A DNA stretch of 25,740 bases from positions 1 to 25,740 of the forward strand of contig CAZXEJ010000033.1 of the NCBI GenBank assembly GCA_964639895.1, written 5' to 3'. The stretch is from CAZXEJ01 sp964639895 (lineage in GTDB: Bacteria > Desulfobacterota_D > UBA1144 > Nemesobacterales > JADFKM01). The position numbers and the translations under genes are program-made. How positions within the stretch are numbered: position 1 is the first letter of the stretch; each line of letters starts with the position of its first letter. Positions 8,097 through 15,836 of this stretch are shown here, piece by piece. Below the pieces are notes generated by a model. That model saw only the letters and a list, made by a program, of their open reading frames with translations, searched no databases and had not been told where the DNA came from.

Positions 8097-8744
8097 ATGA
8101 GGCCCACCCAGCACCTCCGAATCCTGCTTGCTACCGCCGCCGTCTTGGCCGTGGCTTTTCTCGCCGCAGGGGGCTGCGACATAGATTTTGGCACAAACGA
8201 CGGCTCCTCCGCTAGTGAACAGGCCACATTAAGCGGCACCATCACCTCGGTCACACCGGACAGGAACCTCGACGGGATCAGGATCGAGGTCACAGACCCC
8301 ACGTCCGGAATCATCTTCTCCGACATCACCGACACCGACGGCACCTTCTCAATCGAAGGGGACTTCAGCGGCACGAATATAAAGCTCGAGTTCCTGGATG
8401 AATCAAGCAACCAGATTGCGCTGTCCAGCGTCACCGTCTATCCCGGTGCAGACGTCGACCTCGGAAGCATATCGATCACCAACGGCACCGTATCCTTCGA
8501 TGACGCGATCATCGTTACCCTGACCGGCGACGTCAAAGAGAACAACTGCGCCGGAGGAAGCGGCACCTTGGTTGTCACGGACGCAGACGTCGACGTCGTC
8601 GTTGAGATAAGCGCCTCGACACTGCTGCAGCGTGACGGCGACACCATAGATTGCGAAACCATCCTTCTTGGCGATACCGTAGAGACGAGGGGTGAACTCA
8701 AAACGGGCGGCGCCGTAGACGCATTCTCGGTCGACCTCATATGA
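8097..8744 (+). CDS. Secreted lipoprotein with beta-sandwich and DUF5666-like regions
   Basis: This is a 215-residue predicted lipoprotein of unknown function. Residues 1-26 form a signal peptide with a basic N-terminus and a hydrophobic core, ending in AAGGC with lipidated Cys27. Asp follows the Cys, which in enterobacteria favours inner-membrane retention; whether that rule holds here is unknown. Residues 43-125 resemble a carboxypeptidase-regulatory-like Ig sandwich (GIRIEVTDPTSG, TDTDGTFSIEG). Residues 130-215 resemble DUF5666, with repeated strands and ILLGDTVETRGELKTGGAVDAF. Two cysteines in the mature C-terminal part could form a disulfide. GAGGAG precedes the ATG at a normal distance. 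The next gene downstream, phaR, is convergent with a spacer of 161 bases. Confidence 0.8.
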   Translation: MRPTQHLRILLATAAVLAVAFLAAGGCDIDFGTNDGSSASEQATLSGTITSVTPDRNLDGIRIEVTDPTSGIIFSDITDTDGTFSIEGDFSGTNIKLEFLDESSNQIALSSVTVYPGADVDLGSISITNGTVSFDDAIIVTLTGDVKENNCAGGSGTLVVTDADVDVVVEISASTLLQRDGDTIDCETILLGDTVETRGELKTGGAVDAFSVDLI

Positions 8745-8905
8745 TTGATGCCACCTTCTTGGTACGCCGCTGATCCAGAGCCGCCGCGAGCCCTTCTCTC
8801 CTGACTTCGCCGGGGCCTCGTTACGGCCCATGCGGGAGCCCATCACCGCCTGCCGCCACAGCTGCGTCGAAGGGAGATGCCGTCACGGAGAAGCCCCCAA
8901 CGGCC

Positions 8906-9508
8906 CTATCCTTCCCCCTTTTCCCCCTCCTTCGCCCGCGACAGGGGCCCTTCTTGATGCTCGAGCTCCTTCAAGACCGATTCGAGGCGCTCGAGCTTGG
9001 CCTTGAGCTCTTTGAGCTCCCGTTGCGTGTCTTCACTCGGCCGCTCGTCCGGGGGAGGTTCGTGTGCGCCCTCGGCCTCGGCCTTGCCTTGGGCTTCCTC
9101 GCGTTCCGAGCGGGCGGAGGACGGAGGGGTACCGAAACTGGGCGGGAGCCAGGGGAACTCCTTGAGTGAGACGAGGTTCTTGCTCATCTTCTCCTGGAAC
9201 GTCAGGTAAGGCTGGAACATCATGAGGAAGTAGTTCTCGAAGAACTCACGAGCTATCTGGTTGCCGTACTTGATAAGCATGTGGAGGAACGAGGTGGGCA
9301 GAATGTCCTGCTTGTTCTTCTCCCCCTCCCAGATGACCTGGATGAGGATGATCTTCGTTATGTCCTCCCCGGTCTGGCTGTCGATAACCTTGATCTCGTG
9401 CCCCTCGCGGATGAGAGAGGCTATGTCGTCCAGCGTGACATATCTCTTGTGGGTGGTGTCGTACAGCCTTCGGTTGCTGTACTTCTTGATAACGATCTGC
9501 TTGTCCAA
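8906..9508 (-). CDS. phaR: PHA/PHB synthesis regulator-type DNA-binding protein (PhaR-like)
   Basis: This protein carries the PHB_acc_N DNA-binding domain at residues 5-62 (IKKYSNRRLYDTTHKRYVTL, then VIDSQTGEDIT) and a PHB_acc-like segment at about 65-110 (ILPTSFLHMLIKYGNQIAREF). Characterised members repress phasin genes and bind polyhydroxyalkanoate granules. The C-terminal 70 residues are acidic, Glu/Pro-rich and end in a predicted coiled coil (RELKELKAKLERLESVLKEL). The start is TTG at 9508, preceded on the minus strand by AGAAGGTGA. No PHA synthase, phasin or depolymerase gene is in this window, so a role in PHA metabolism is inherited from the family only. It is divergent from ilvE with its own promoter. 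Confidence 0.88.
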   Translation of the reverse strand: MDKQIVIKKYSNRRLYDTTHKRYVTLDDIASLIREGHEIKVIDSQTGEDITKIILIQVIWEGEKNKQDILPTSFLHMLIKYGNQIAREFFENYFLMMFQPYLTFQEKMSKNLVSLKEFPWLPPSFGTPPSSARSEREEAQGKAEAEGAHEPPPDERPSEDTQRELKELKAKLERLESVLKELEHQEGPLSRAKEGEKGEG

Positions 9509-9538
9509 AATGTCACCTTCTAGTCTCGTGATTAAATA

Positions 9539-9566
9539 ATTATCTCGTCCACGGGCTCGTAGTCAA
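9539..9566 (-). promoter_or_regulatory. sigma70-type promoter of phaR
   Basis: Read on the minus strand, TTGACT (9566-9561) is followed after 16 bases by GATAAT (9544-9539). Each box matches consensus at five of six positions. Transcription would start near 9532, about 24 bases before the TTG start of phaR. Confidence 0.55.
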
Positions 9567-9587
9567 GCGCGGATTTAAAGTGTATAC

Positions 9588-9616
9588 TTGACAACCGAGC
9601 CGGCAGTAAGCAAAAT
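9588..9616 (+). promoter_or_regulatory. sigma70-type promoter of ilvE
   Basis: A perfect TTGACA (9588-9593) is followed after 17 bases by CAAAAT (9611-9616), which matches four of six -10 positions. Transcription would start near 9623, giving a leader of about 42 bases. The -35 box is only 22 bases from the -35 box of the divergent phaR promoter, so one bound regulator could affect both. A second -10-like TATACT overlaps at 9583-9588. Confidence 0.5.
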
Positions 9617-9665
9617 TCTATGTTCAATTTTTAGCGTCCTCCACGTTCCAAGGAGACACCCTTAG

Positions 9666-10586
9666 ATGGCCGACAAACCCTACAAGTTATGGTTCGACGG
9701 AAGGATCATCGAGTGGGACGAGGCGCAGATACACGTCATGTCCCATACGCTGCACTACGGCCTCGGGGTGTTCGAGGGCATCAGGGTCTACGAGGGCCAT
9801 GACGGCAAGCCGGCCGGCTTTCGGATGAAAGACCACATCGACCGCCTCTTCGCCTCGGCCCACATCGCGATGATAGAGATCCCCTACACGAAGGACGAGA
9901 TCCTTGATGCCATATGTACGCTGCTCAAGATAAACGGTCTCAAGGAGGCCTACGTGAGGCCCATCGTGTTCATCGGTCACGGCTCTCTAGGCGTCCATCC
10001 GCGCTCGAACCCCGTTCGCGTCGCCATAGCGGCTCAGCCCTGGGGCGCATACCTGGGGGACGAAGGCGTGACCAAGGGGATAAGGGCCAAGATATCGTCC
10101 TACACGCGAATGGGCGTAAACTCCTTCATGACCAAGGCCAAGATATGCGGCAACTACGTAAACAGCGTTCTGGCCAAGATGGAGGCCGTGGCACTCGGCT
10201 ACGACGAGGCACTCCTGCTCGACGCCGAAGGATATATCTCCGAGGGAAGCGGCGAGAACATCTTCATCGCCCGCGACGGTGTGCTGAAGACCCCCCCGCT
10301 TACGTCCATCCTGGACGGCATAACGCGACGCACGGTGCTGGAGCTGTCCTCCTACATGGGGATAGAGGTCCTGCTCCAGAGGTTCACACGTGACGAGCTC
10401 TACATCGCCGATGAGGCCTTTCTTACAGGCACGGCGGCCGAGATCACCCCTATTCGCGAGGTGGACGACCGCAAGATCGGCAACGCAACGCCGGGCCCCA
10501 TAACGAAAGCGCTCCAGAAGGAGTTCTTCCGCATCGTAAAGGGGAAGAACCCCAAGTTCAAGCAATGGCTGAACTACATCTACTGA
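9666..10586 (+). CDS. ilvE: Branched-chain amino acid aminotransferase
   Basis: This is a fold-type IV PLP-dependent transaminase that interconverts Leu, Ile and Val with their 2-oxo acids, using 2-oxoglutarate/glutamate. The product has 306 residues, typical of IlvE. The N-terminus shows HTLHYGLGVFEGIRVY, Lys159 in KAKICGNYVNS is the Schiff-base lysine, and the signatures EGSGENIFIARDGVL (phosphate-binding/class IV signature) and EAFLTGTAAEITPI are intact. A ribosome site AAGGAG lies about ten bases before the ATG. It is driven by a clear promoter shared back-to-back with phaR. D-amino-acid transaminase, a close relative, is less likely because of length and the GYDEALLLD segment. Confidence 0.95.
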   Translation: MADKPYKLWFDGRIIEWDEAQIHVMSHTLHYGLGVFEGIRVYEGHDGKPAGFRMKDHIDRLFASAHIAMIEIPYTKDEILDAICTLLKINGLKEAYVRPIVFIGHGSLGVHPRSNPVRVAIAAQPWGAYLGDEGVTKGIRAKISSYTRMGVNSFMTKAKICGNYVNSVLAKMEAVALGYDEALLLDAEGYISEGSGENIFIARDGVLKTPPLTSILDGITRRTVLELSSYMGIEVLLQRFTRDELYIADEAFLTGTAAEITPIREVDDRKIGNATPGPITKALQKEFFRIVKGKNPKFKQWLNYIY

Positions 10587-10614
10587 TCCGGCTCCACCCT
10601 CCGACACATTCCGC

Positions 10615-11067
10615 ATGAGCGAGGTAAGGACACATCTCGCCGGAGGCGCCGCGGCGTTCGCCCTCTACGTGGGGGTATTGCTCATCTTCTTCTCCTACGA
10701 GCCGACACCAGTCGTACTGCTCTGGGGCTGCGTAGCGCTGCTCGGCGCGCTGTTGCCCGACGTCGACACAAACAGCCACGCGCAGAAGCTTTTCTACGGC
10801 CTGCTGCTGGGCGTAGATCTCTTTCTCATCGCCGATTCCCACTACCGTGAGGCCGCCCTGCTCGGTCTGCTGGCCCTGCTGCCCCAGATAACCAAGCACC
10901 GCGGTTTGACCCACTCTCTGGTCGCTGCCCTCATGCTGCCCTCACCCCTTCTGATCGCTCCCCTCGTCGGCGTGAGGCTCCCCTACGGGGGACTCGAATA
11001 CTACGTCCCCTTCCTCCTCGGATACACCAGCCACCTCGTGATAGACAAACACTTAAGGGTACTGTGA
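10615..11067 (+). CDS. Small YdjM/DUF457-family membrane protein (putative metal-dependent hydrolase)
   Basis: This is a 150-residue integral membrane protein with about four hydrophobic segments. It carries the short His/Asp motifs of the YdjM/DUF457 family: an N-terminal RTHLAGG, LLPDVDTNSH near residue 46, HRGLTHS near residue 96 and GYTSHLVIDK near the end. These are annotated in the family as a likely metal site for membrane hydrolase activity, but its substrate is not established. It follows ilvE by 28 bases with no obvious SD sequence of its own, so it probably depends on the ilvE transcript. A hairpin overlaps its stop codon. Confidence 0.75.
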   Translation: MSEVRTHLAGGAAAFALYVGVLLIFFSYEPTPVVLLWGCVALLGALLPDVDTNSHAQKLFYGLLLGVDLFLIADSHYREAALLGLLALLPQITKHRGLTHSLVAALMLPSPLLIAPLVGVRLPYGGLEYYVPFLLGYTSHLVIDKHLRVL

Positions 11068-11087
11068 TCCCCGCTGGTCGGGGGATC
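11066..11087. terminator. Hairpin between convergent ydjM-like and sppA genes
   Basis: GATCCCC (11066-11072) pairs perfectly with GGGGATC (11081-11087) around an eight-base loop. It overlaps the stop codon of the upstream + strand gene and lies 13 bases from the end of sppA on the minus strand. Position and symmetry fit a bidirectional transcription end point or 3'-end stabiliser. Neither strand has a T-run after it, so intrinsic termination is uncertain. Confidence 0.45.
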
Positions 11088-11099
11088 GCTGGGGGTACA

Positions 11100-12773
11100 T
11101 CAGCGCAGCCTGAGCCAGAAGGGAAGGAGCGCCAGAAGAGGCTCGGAGGCGAGTTCCGAGAGCGCCTCCTCCACCCATCCTCCCGTGTACGACTCTGAGA
11201 CGAGGCCTCCGGCCGAGAGCGGCGGCATCCGCCACGGGCCGTCCGCCCTCTTCAACCCCAGGACGACGGGCTCATCCTCGGCCACGCCGGCGAGTGCCTT
11301 GGCCGTATCCACGGCGTCGAAGAGGCCGCCCACCACGTCCACGAGCCCCGCCTCGACGGCCTCGGTCCCGAGCAACACCCTCCCTTGAGCAGCGCTTTCG
11401 GCACGTTCGCGATCGAGCCCCCTCCGCTCGGCCACGAGAGATACGAACCTGTCGTAGAGATCAGCGGCCAGCCTACCCATCTTCTCCCTCTCCGACGGAT
11501 CGTACTCGCGCACGAGCGAGTGGATGGCGGCGTGCCTTCCGCGGCTGATTATCTCGTGGTGGACGCCCACCCGGTCAAGCAGCCGTCGCAGGCTGAACTT
11601 GCCCGCGATGATACCGATCGAGCCCGTCAGCGTCGATGCCTGCCCCACTATCCGGTTGGCAGCCAGGGCCACCATGTATGCGCCCGAGGCGGCGACGTCC
11701 CCCATGGAGATCACGACAGGTATCCTTCCGGCCACCTCGGTGAGCTTGCTGTATATGATGTCCGACGCCGTTCCCGAACCACCGGGGGAAGAGACCCTAA
11801 AGACGAGCGCACGCACCGAGCGGTCCCTCATTACGGCATCCAGCGTCTTTACGACGGTTCTTGCCCCCATGACGGCCAGCCCCCCACCGGTGCGGCTGCT
11901 ACCCGAAGTGATGACGCCCTCCTCAACGACGAGAGCAATGACGGGCGGGGAGCCGGTCAGTCGGGACCACAGCCGCCTCAGCGCGTCCCTCGCGTTGAGA
12001 ATGCGCAGGTAGCGCCGGGCGTCAACAATCCTCGCCCTCGTACCTAGCGCGTCCTCCAGTCGGGATAGGACGTCGCGCTCGTAGCCCACGGCATCGGCGA
12101 GCCCCCGATCGACCGCCTCGTCGGCGGTGAGTGGAGCCGCATCGAGGGCCGAGAGCACGGCTTCCCTATCGAGTCTCCTGCCCTCGGCTATGCAGCGTAC
12201 GAATCGCTCGTAGAGGCCTTCGTAGAGGGATTCCATCATGCGGCGAACGGGCTCGGACATGGAGGCGCGGCTGAATATCTCCGCCGCACCCTTGTAGCGT
12301 CCCACGCTCTCGAACTGGGGCGTCACGCCCACGCGTGTGAGCATCTCGCCGAAGAACGCCACCTCGGCGGCAAGCCCAACCGTGTTGACCACGGCCCACG
12401 GAGGCACCGTTATGTGGTCCGCGGCGGAGGCTACCATGTAATCGAGGTTGGAGGGGGCGGCGGCGAAGGCGAACACCTTCTTGCCCTTGAGTCGGAGATC
12501 CCGTAACGCGTCCCTGAGCGCCTCGGCTCTGCCGGCACCCAGGCGCGGTGAGCCGATCCTGAGCAGTACGGCCTTTACGGCAGGATCTGCCCCGGCTTCG
12601 TGCAACACCCTTACCACCTCCCACAACGCCATGCGGCGCGGAGGGGTGACGAAGGGGATGAAGATCCTCTCGGCCTTCTCCCTTAGGTCGCCGTCGAGGT
12701 CGAGCCGTAGGACGTTGTAAGGCGCACCGGCGGCAAGCCCCCTGGATATGTATCCGGCAAGATGGTATGACAT
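11100..12773 (-). CDS. sppA: Signal peptide peptidase SppA, tandem-domain (67K) type
   Basis: SppA is a serine protease (family S49) that degrades cleaved signal peptides. The 557-residue product has the two S49 repeats of the long form. Lys161 in VGRYKGAAEIFSRASMSEP supplies the general base in the N-terminal repeat, and Ser363 in DVAASGAYMVALAANRI is the nucleophile in the C-terminal repeat. Their spacing matches the Lys209/Ser409 dyad of the E. coli enzyme. The N-terminus (MSYHLAGYISRGLAAGAPYNVLRLDLDG) lacks the long hydrophobic anchor of E. coli SppA, consistent with being about 60 residues shorter. The C-terminus ends in a short hydrophobic stretch (LLALLPFWLRLR). It lies 27 bases downstream of pepA, and the two form a peptidase operon. 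The SD sequence is weak. Confidence 0.93.
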   Translation of the reverse strand: MSYHLAGYISRGLAAGAPYNVLRLDLDGDLREKAERIFIPFVTPPRRMALWEVVRVLHEAGADPAVKAVLLRIGSPRLGAGRAEALRDALRDLRLKGKKVFAFAAAPSNLDYMVASAADHITVPPWAVVNTVGLAAEVAFFGEMLTRVGVTPQFESVGRYKGAAEIFSRASMSEPVRRMMESLYEGLYERFVRCIAEGRRLDREAVLSALDAAPLTADEAVDRGLADAVGYERDVLSRLEDALGTRARIVDARRYLRILNARDALRRLWSRLTGSPPVIALVVEEGVITSGSSRTGGGLAVMGARTVVKTLDAVMRDRSVRALVFRVSSPGGSGTASDIIYSKLTEVAGRIPVVISMGDVAASGAYMVALAANRIVGQASTLTGSIGIIAGKFSLRRLLDRVGVHHEIISRGRHAAIHSLVREYDPSEREKMGRLAADLYDRFVSLVAERRGLDRERAESAAQGRVLLGTEAVEAGLVDVVGGLFDAVDTAKALAGVAEDEPVVLGLKRADGPWRMPPLSAGGLVSESYTGGWVEEALSELASEPLLALLPFWLRLR

Positions 12774-12800
12774 ACCGACCGCCAGCCCCCCTCCACAGTG

Positions 12801-14279
12801 CTACCTCTCCAGGAGATAGCGCGTAACGGTCCTCACGCCGAAGCCGGTGGCACCCTTGGGGTAGAAGTCGCCCCCCTTTTCGAGGAATGCGGGCCCGGCT
12901 ATGTCGATGTGGGCCCACGCCGTGCCGGCAACGAACTCGCGCAGGAAGAGTGCCGCTGTGATGGCACCACCCCAGCGCGATCCGACGTTCTTAAGGTCGG
13001 CAACATCGCTGTCGAGCTGCCTTCGCAGCTCCTCGTCGAGCGGGAGTTCCCAGACCTTCTCGCCGGCCCTGGCGGCTGCCCTTGCGAGCCTTCTCAACAG
13101 GGTGCGGTCGTTGCCCATCAGCCCGGCCGTGTAATTGCCCAATGCCACGATGCATGCACCCGTAAGGGTGGCCAGATCCACGATCTCGTCAACCTTCAAC
13201 CTGAGGGCGTAGCTCAACGCGTCGGCGAGCACTATCCTTCCCTCCGCGTCGGTGTTTACGACCTCAACCGTCTTGCCCCCCAGGATGCGTATCACGTCAT
13301 CCACCTTGTATGCGGCGCCGCCGGTCATGTTCTCAGTGCTCGGTATGAGTCCGTGCACTCGGCACGACGGCTTGAGACGCGCAACGGCCTTCATCACGCC
13401 GAGGACGGCACCGGCACCGGCCATGTCCATCTTCATCGTGCGCATGCTGTCGGCCGGCTTTAGGCTCAAGCCTCCGCTGTCGAAGGTGATCCCCTTTCCC
13501 ACCACGGCCACGCTGCGGCGGGTCCTGCGCTCCGGCTCGTAGGTGAGATGTATGAACTTGGGCGGCTCGGAGCTGCCCTTGTTCACGGCCAGTATCCCAC
13601 CCATCCCCTCCCTCAACATGTCGTCCCTATCGTGCACCGTGACGGCCAGGCCGCACTCGGAAGCGAGTTCCTCGGCCACCTCGGCCAGGGCCGTGGGGGT
13701 AAGGGAGACGGGCGGCTCGTTGACGAGATCGCGCGTGAAGTTTGTAGCCTCGGCCATCGTAAGGGCCGTGGAGACGACCTCCTCCTCGACCTCGGGCGTG
13801 GGAAGTCGGCCCACCACCACGTCCACTCTCCCGAGGCCCTTGCCGGGGCGCTTGTCGTTGGACGTCTTGTACTTGTCGAACGAGTAGTCACCCAAGAGCA
13901 CCCCCTCCATGAGAGCCTCGTAGACGTCTGGCTCCTGTTCGAGGTCAAGAGCGAATGCGACGCGGCGCGCAAAGGAACGCACTTTCTTTACGGCCACAAT
14001 TGCAGCCTTGCGGGCCACGTCGGGTCCGGCCCCCTTCTTCTCTCCCATGCCGACCAGCAGGACACGCCGCGGCGAGATGAGAGACATCGTCGTAAGTAGC
14101 TCCGTCTCGCCGAGCCTGCCCCGTACCCCACCCTCCTCAAGCACGCGGCTGAGCTGGCGCGAAAGCGACCTGTCCACCTTGCGTGCCAGCGTACCGAGAC
14201 GCTCGTCGGAGAACTTGCCTATCACCAGTACGTCGCACTCAATGTCGACGGGGGATGCTGTGGTAAAGTGAAACTCCAT
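12801..14279 (-). CDS. pepA: Leucyl aminopeptidase (cytosol aminopeptidase, M17)
   Basis: This is an M17 family two-metal aminopeptidase that removes N-terminal residues, leucine preferred, and usually forms a hexamer in the cytosol. From the ATG at 14279 it has 492 residues. The catalytic domain shows VGKGITFDSGGLSLKP (metal ligands Lys262 and Asp267, catalytic Lys274), MKMDMAGAGAV (Asp285) and the family signature NTDAEGR at 342-348 (Asp344, Glu346 and catalytic Arg348). All are intact. The N-terminal macro-like domain covers about residues 1-165. The frame is open to 14318, but AGGAGGT sits at the right distance before 14279, which decides the start. A -10-like TAGAAT lies on the minus strand at 14333-14328. 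It is followed by sppA and may trim the peptides SppA releases. Confidence 0.96.
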   Translation of the reverse strand: MEFHFTTASPVDIECDVLVIGKFSDERLGTLARKVDRSLSRQLSRVLEEGGVRGRLGETELLTTMSLISPRRVLLVGMGEKKGAGPDVARKAAIVAVKKVRSFARRVAFALDLEQEPDVYEALMEGVLLGDYSFDKYKTSNDKRPGKGLGRVDVVVGRLPTPEVEEEVVSTALTMAEATNFTRDLVNEPPVSLTPTALAEVAEELASECGLAVTVHDRDDMLREGMGGILAVNKGSSEPPKFIHLTYEPERRTRRSVAVVGKGITFDSGGLSLKPADSMRTMKMDMAGAGAVLGVMKAVARLKPSCRVHGLIPSTENMTGGAAYKVDDVIRILGGKTVEVVNTDAEGRIVLADALSYALRLKVDEIVDLATLTGACIVALGNYTAGLMGNDRTLLRRLARAAARAGEKVWELPLDEELRRQLDSDVADLKNVGSRWGGAITAALFLREFVAGTAWAHIDIAGPAFLEKGGDFYPKGATGFGVRTVTRYLLER

Positions 14280-14376
14280 CCGTACCTCCTGAGGGGTTGT
14301 ATCTCGGAAGACCAGCACGTTACGCTTATTCTACCACATTCGCCTCAATCCCCGAGCCTCGCCGGAGCCTCCACAA

Positions 14377-14405
14377 TTGACAGCCGCCTCACTGGGTGGT
14401 TTAAT
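14377..14405 (+). promoter_or_regulatory. Near-consensus sigma70 promoter of the PilZ gene
   Basis: A perfect TTGACA (14377-14382) is followed after exactly 17 bases by TTTAAT (14400-14405), which matches five of six positions. Transcription would start near 14412. The TTG of the -35 box is also the first possible start codon of the downstream open frame, so the real start must lie further on. Confidence 0.65.
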
Positions 14406-14439
14406 AGCGGAAGAAACCCCGGCGATCAGGTCCGACAGG

Positions 14440-14775
14440 TTGGCCACTCACAAGAGAGTATCAAAGAGGATCCCCTTCAGAACGAGGCTGCGCTACGGAG
14501 CCGACGAAAGCCTCTCGCCCGGCTACTCGGTGGACCTCTCCGAGCACGGTATGGGAATCGTCGGCAAGCATCTCTACCCGCCCAAGTCGAGTGTGAGGAT
14601 AGAGGTGTTGATGAAGGATTTCTCGTTCACTATAAACGCCGAGGTCAAACACGCCAAGAAGTTCCTACCCGGACAACCCGTGCGTATGGGCGTGGCGTTT
14701 CAGAAGAGCCCTGCCATCATAAGGGCACTCTACAAGAACCGCTCGGCCGGAACTACCAAAAAGAAGATCGGTTGA
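14440..14775 (+). CDS. PilZ domain protein (putative c-di-GMP receptor)
   Basis: This is a 111-residue single-domain PilZ protein. Both c-di-GMP-binding motifs are intact: RxxxR as Arg10-Ile-Pro-Phe-Arg14, and D/NxSxxG as Asp32-Leu-Ser-Glu-His-Gly37. The later PilZ strands (VRIEVLMKDFSFTINAEVKH, GQPVRMGVAFQ) follow. It should bind c-di-GMP in the cytoplasm and act on an unknown partner such as a motility or exopolysaccharide machine. The open frame begins at 14377, but those bases form the -35 box of a strong promoter, so TTG 14440 is the first start inside the transcript. Its SD sequence (ATCAGG) is weak. It is divergent from pepA and monocistronic. Confidence 0.85.
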   Translation: MATHKRVSKRIPFRTRLRYGADESLSPGYSVDLSEHGMGIVGKHLYPPKSSVRIEVLMKDFSFTINAEVKHAKKFLPGQPVRMGVAFQKSPAIIRALYKNRSAGTTKKKIG

Positions 14776-15093
14776 ACACTGTGGCAGGGTATGGGGAGGG
14801 GAGGACCACCCACCGGGAGAGAGCGGAATCGTCATTGCACCGAAGCAGCCGCGGGCCGTGCCCAGGAGAGAAGGCCTCTCGCCCCGCCGCCCACCCCCCC
14901 CCGTCGCGTGTTTCCCCCTCCCCGCCTCCGGTGCCACGACAATGACCGAGAGGCCAGCGAGGTGGTGGGTCGCGCCGACCCCGTCCCGCGGCGCCATGCC
15001 ACGGCACACTCCTAAACAACGCCTGGGAGACGGTCGGCTGCAAACTCCCACCGCAACACCACGTAGTGGCATCCCAAATCAGTGAGCGGCTCC

Positions 15094-15118
15094 AGACGAG
15101 AGGAGGGTGAACTCGTCT
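15094..15118. repeat. Hairpin with SD-like sequence in its loop
   Basis: AGACGAG (15094-15100) pairs perfectly with CTCGTCT (15112-15118). The 11-base loop contains AGGAGGGTGA, a strong SD-like sequence on the + strand. No convincing coding region follows, so this may be chance. It stands 17 bases before a second inverted-repeat cluster. Confidence 0.4.
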
Positions 15119-15134
15119 CAATCTCCCTACACCT

Positions 15135-15165
15135 TGTCCCTAGGGACATGCAACCGAGATGTCCC
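15135..15165. repeat. Overlapping alternative hairpins (TGTCCC / GGGACA / TGTCCC)
   Basis: A 14-base perfect palindrome TGTCCCTAGGGACA (15135-15148) is followed by a second TGTCCC. The central GGGACAT (15143-15149) can pair either with the upstream TGTCCC or, over seven base pairs, with ATGTCCC at 15159-15165. The two pairings exclude each other. At the DNA level it could equally be a repeated operator half-site. Confidence 0.45.
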
Positions 15166-15789
15166 GAAGAGAGGTCGTAGTAGAGGCCCGGCACCGGCCC
15201 CATGGACGCAGCCTATCCGACACAACTCCCCTCGCACACCGCGCCCGTCCATCCCCGCTCGCCTCCTCACCCCACACAGCCGACCGGATCCATACCACCC
15301 CACCCTTCTAAGCTCACTCCACCGCGCGAGGTCGCACGGGGACGCCTCCCTACCAGAGCCAGCGGGGGCCACACCGGGCTCCAACGTCCTCTGCTCAGCA
15401 TCTGTAACCGTCCCCCACCTCAACTCTTAGAGAGCAAGGCAAATGAAACATTGCACCAGAGCGGCCGGAGTCCCCCTCCCACGGACCTGCGGGGACGAGG
15501 CTTCACGCACCCACCCGATCGTGCGGCGAGCGGGCCCAATGCCCTACGCCGGCTCGGCAGGCCCAGAAAAACAATCCCGCCGCGCGGCATGAAGCAGTCA
15601 GACACCCCATGAATCCATCGCCCGTAGATTGGATGAGGCCATACCGGCTAGCAGTCTCCGTCCGCTCCCCCCGAAACCGGCCGCCCATCCTACGGGCAGG
15701 TATAACCGCCCGTCACCTGTTGCAACACCCGCACCGCCCCCCCGGGTGTGTGACCACACTTTCATGGAGCGATCTCTCCTCGCCTACTT

Positions 15790-15795
15790 TATACT
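15790..15795 (+). promoter_or_regulatory. Likely -10 box (TATACT) of the type III PKS operon
   Basis: TATACT lies 41 bases before the ATG at 15837 in an AT-rich patch at the end of a GC-rich spacer. No consensus -35 hexamer lies 16-18 bases upstream, so an activator or another sigma factor may be needed. The predicted leader is about 35 bases. Confidence 0.4.
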
Positions 15796-15836
15796 ATAGT
15801 TAGAGGGGGGCACAGCCCCATCTGCGGCGGACAGAG

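Larger units (their letters stand above)
14776..15836. other. Gene-free 1-kb spacer, C-rich on the + strand
   Basis: No credible coding region is visible between the PilZ gene and the type III PKS operon. Frames that stay open give low-complexity Pro/Arg/Ser sequence on both strands. The + strand is strongly C-rich and G-poor around 15206-15325 (34 C and 9 G in 15241-15300), which resembles Rho-utilisation sites downstream of the PilZ gene. A cluster of inverted repeats lies at 15094-15165, and GTGTG-TGAC-CACAC at 15746-15759 is a further short hairpin. A TATACT box near the right end probably serves the PKS operon. No tRNA or known RNA family was recognised. Confidence 0.6.

Noticed and set aside
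15012..15203. Minus-strand 63-codon frame with a fairly protein-like C-terminus (CHYVVLRWEFAADRLPG).
   Set aside because: It has no SD sequence, promoter or family match. It overlaps an inverted-repeat cluster and is short enough to be chance in GC-rich DNA.
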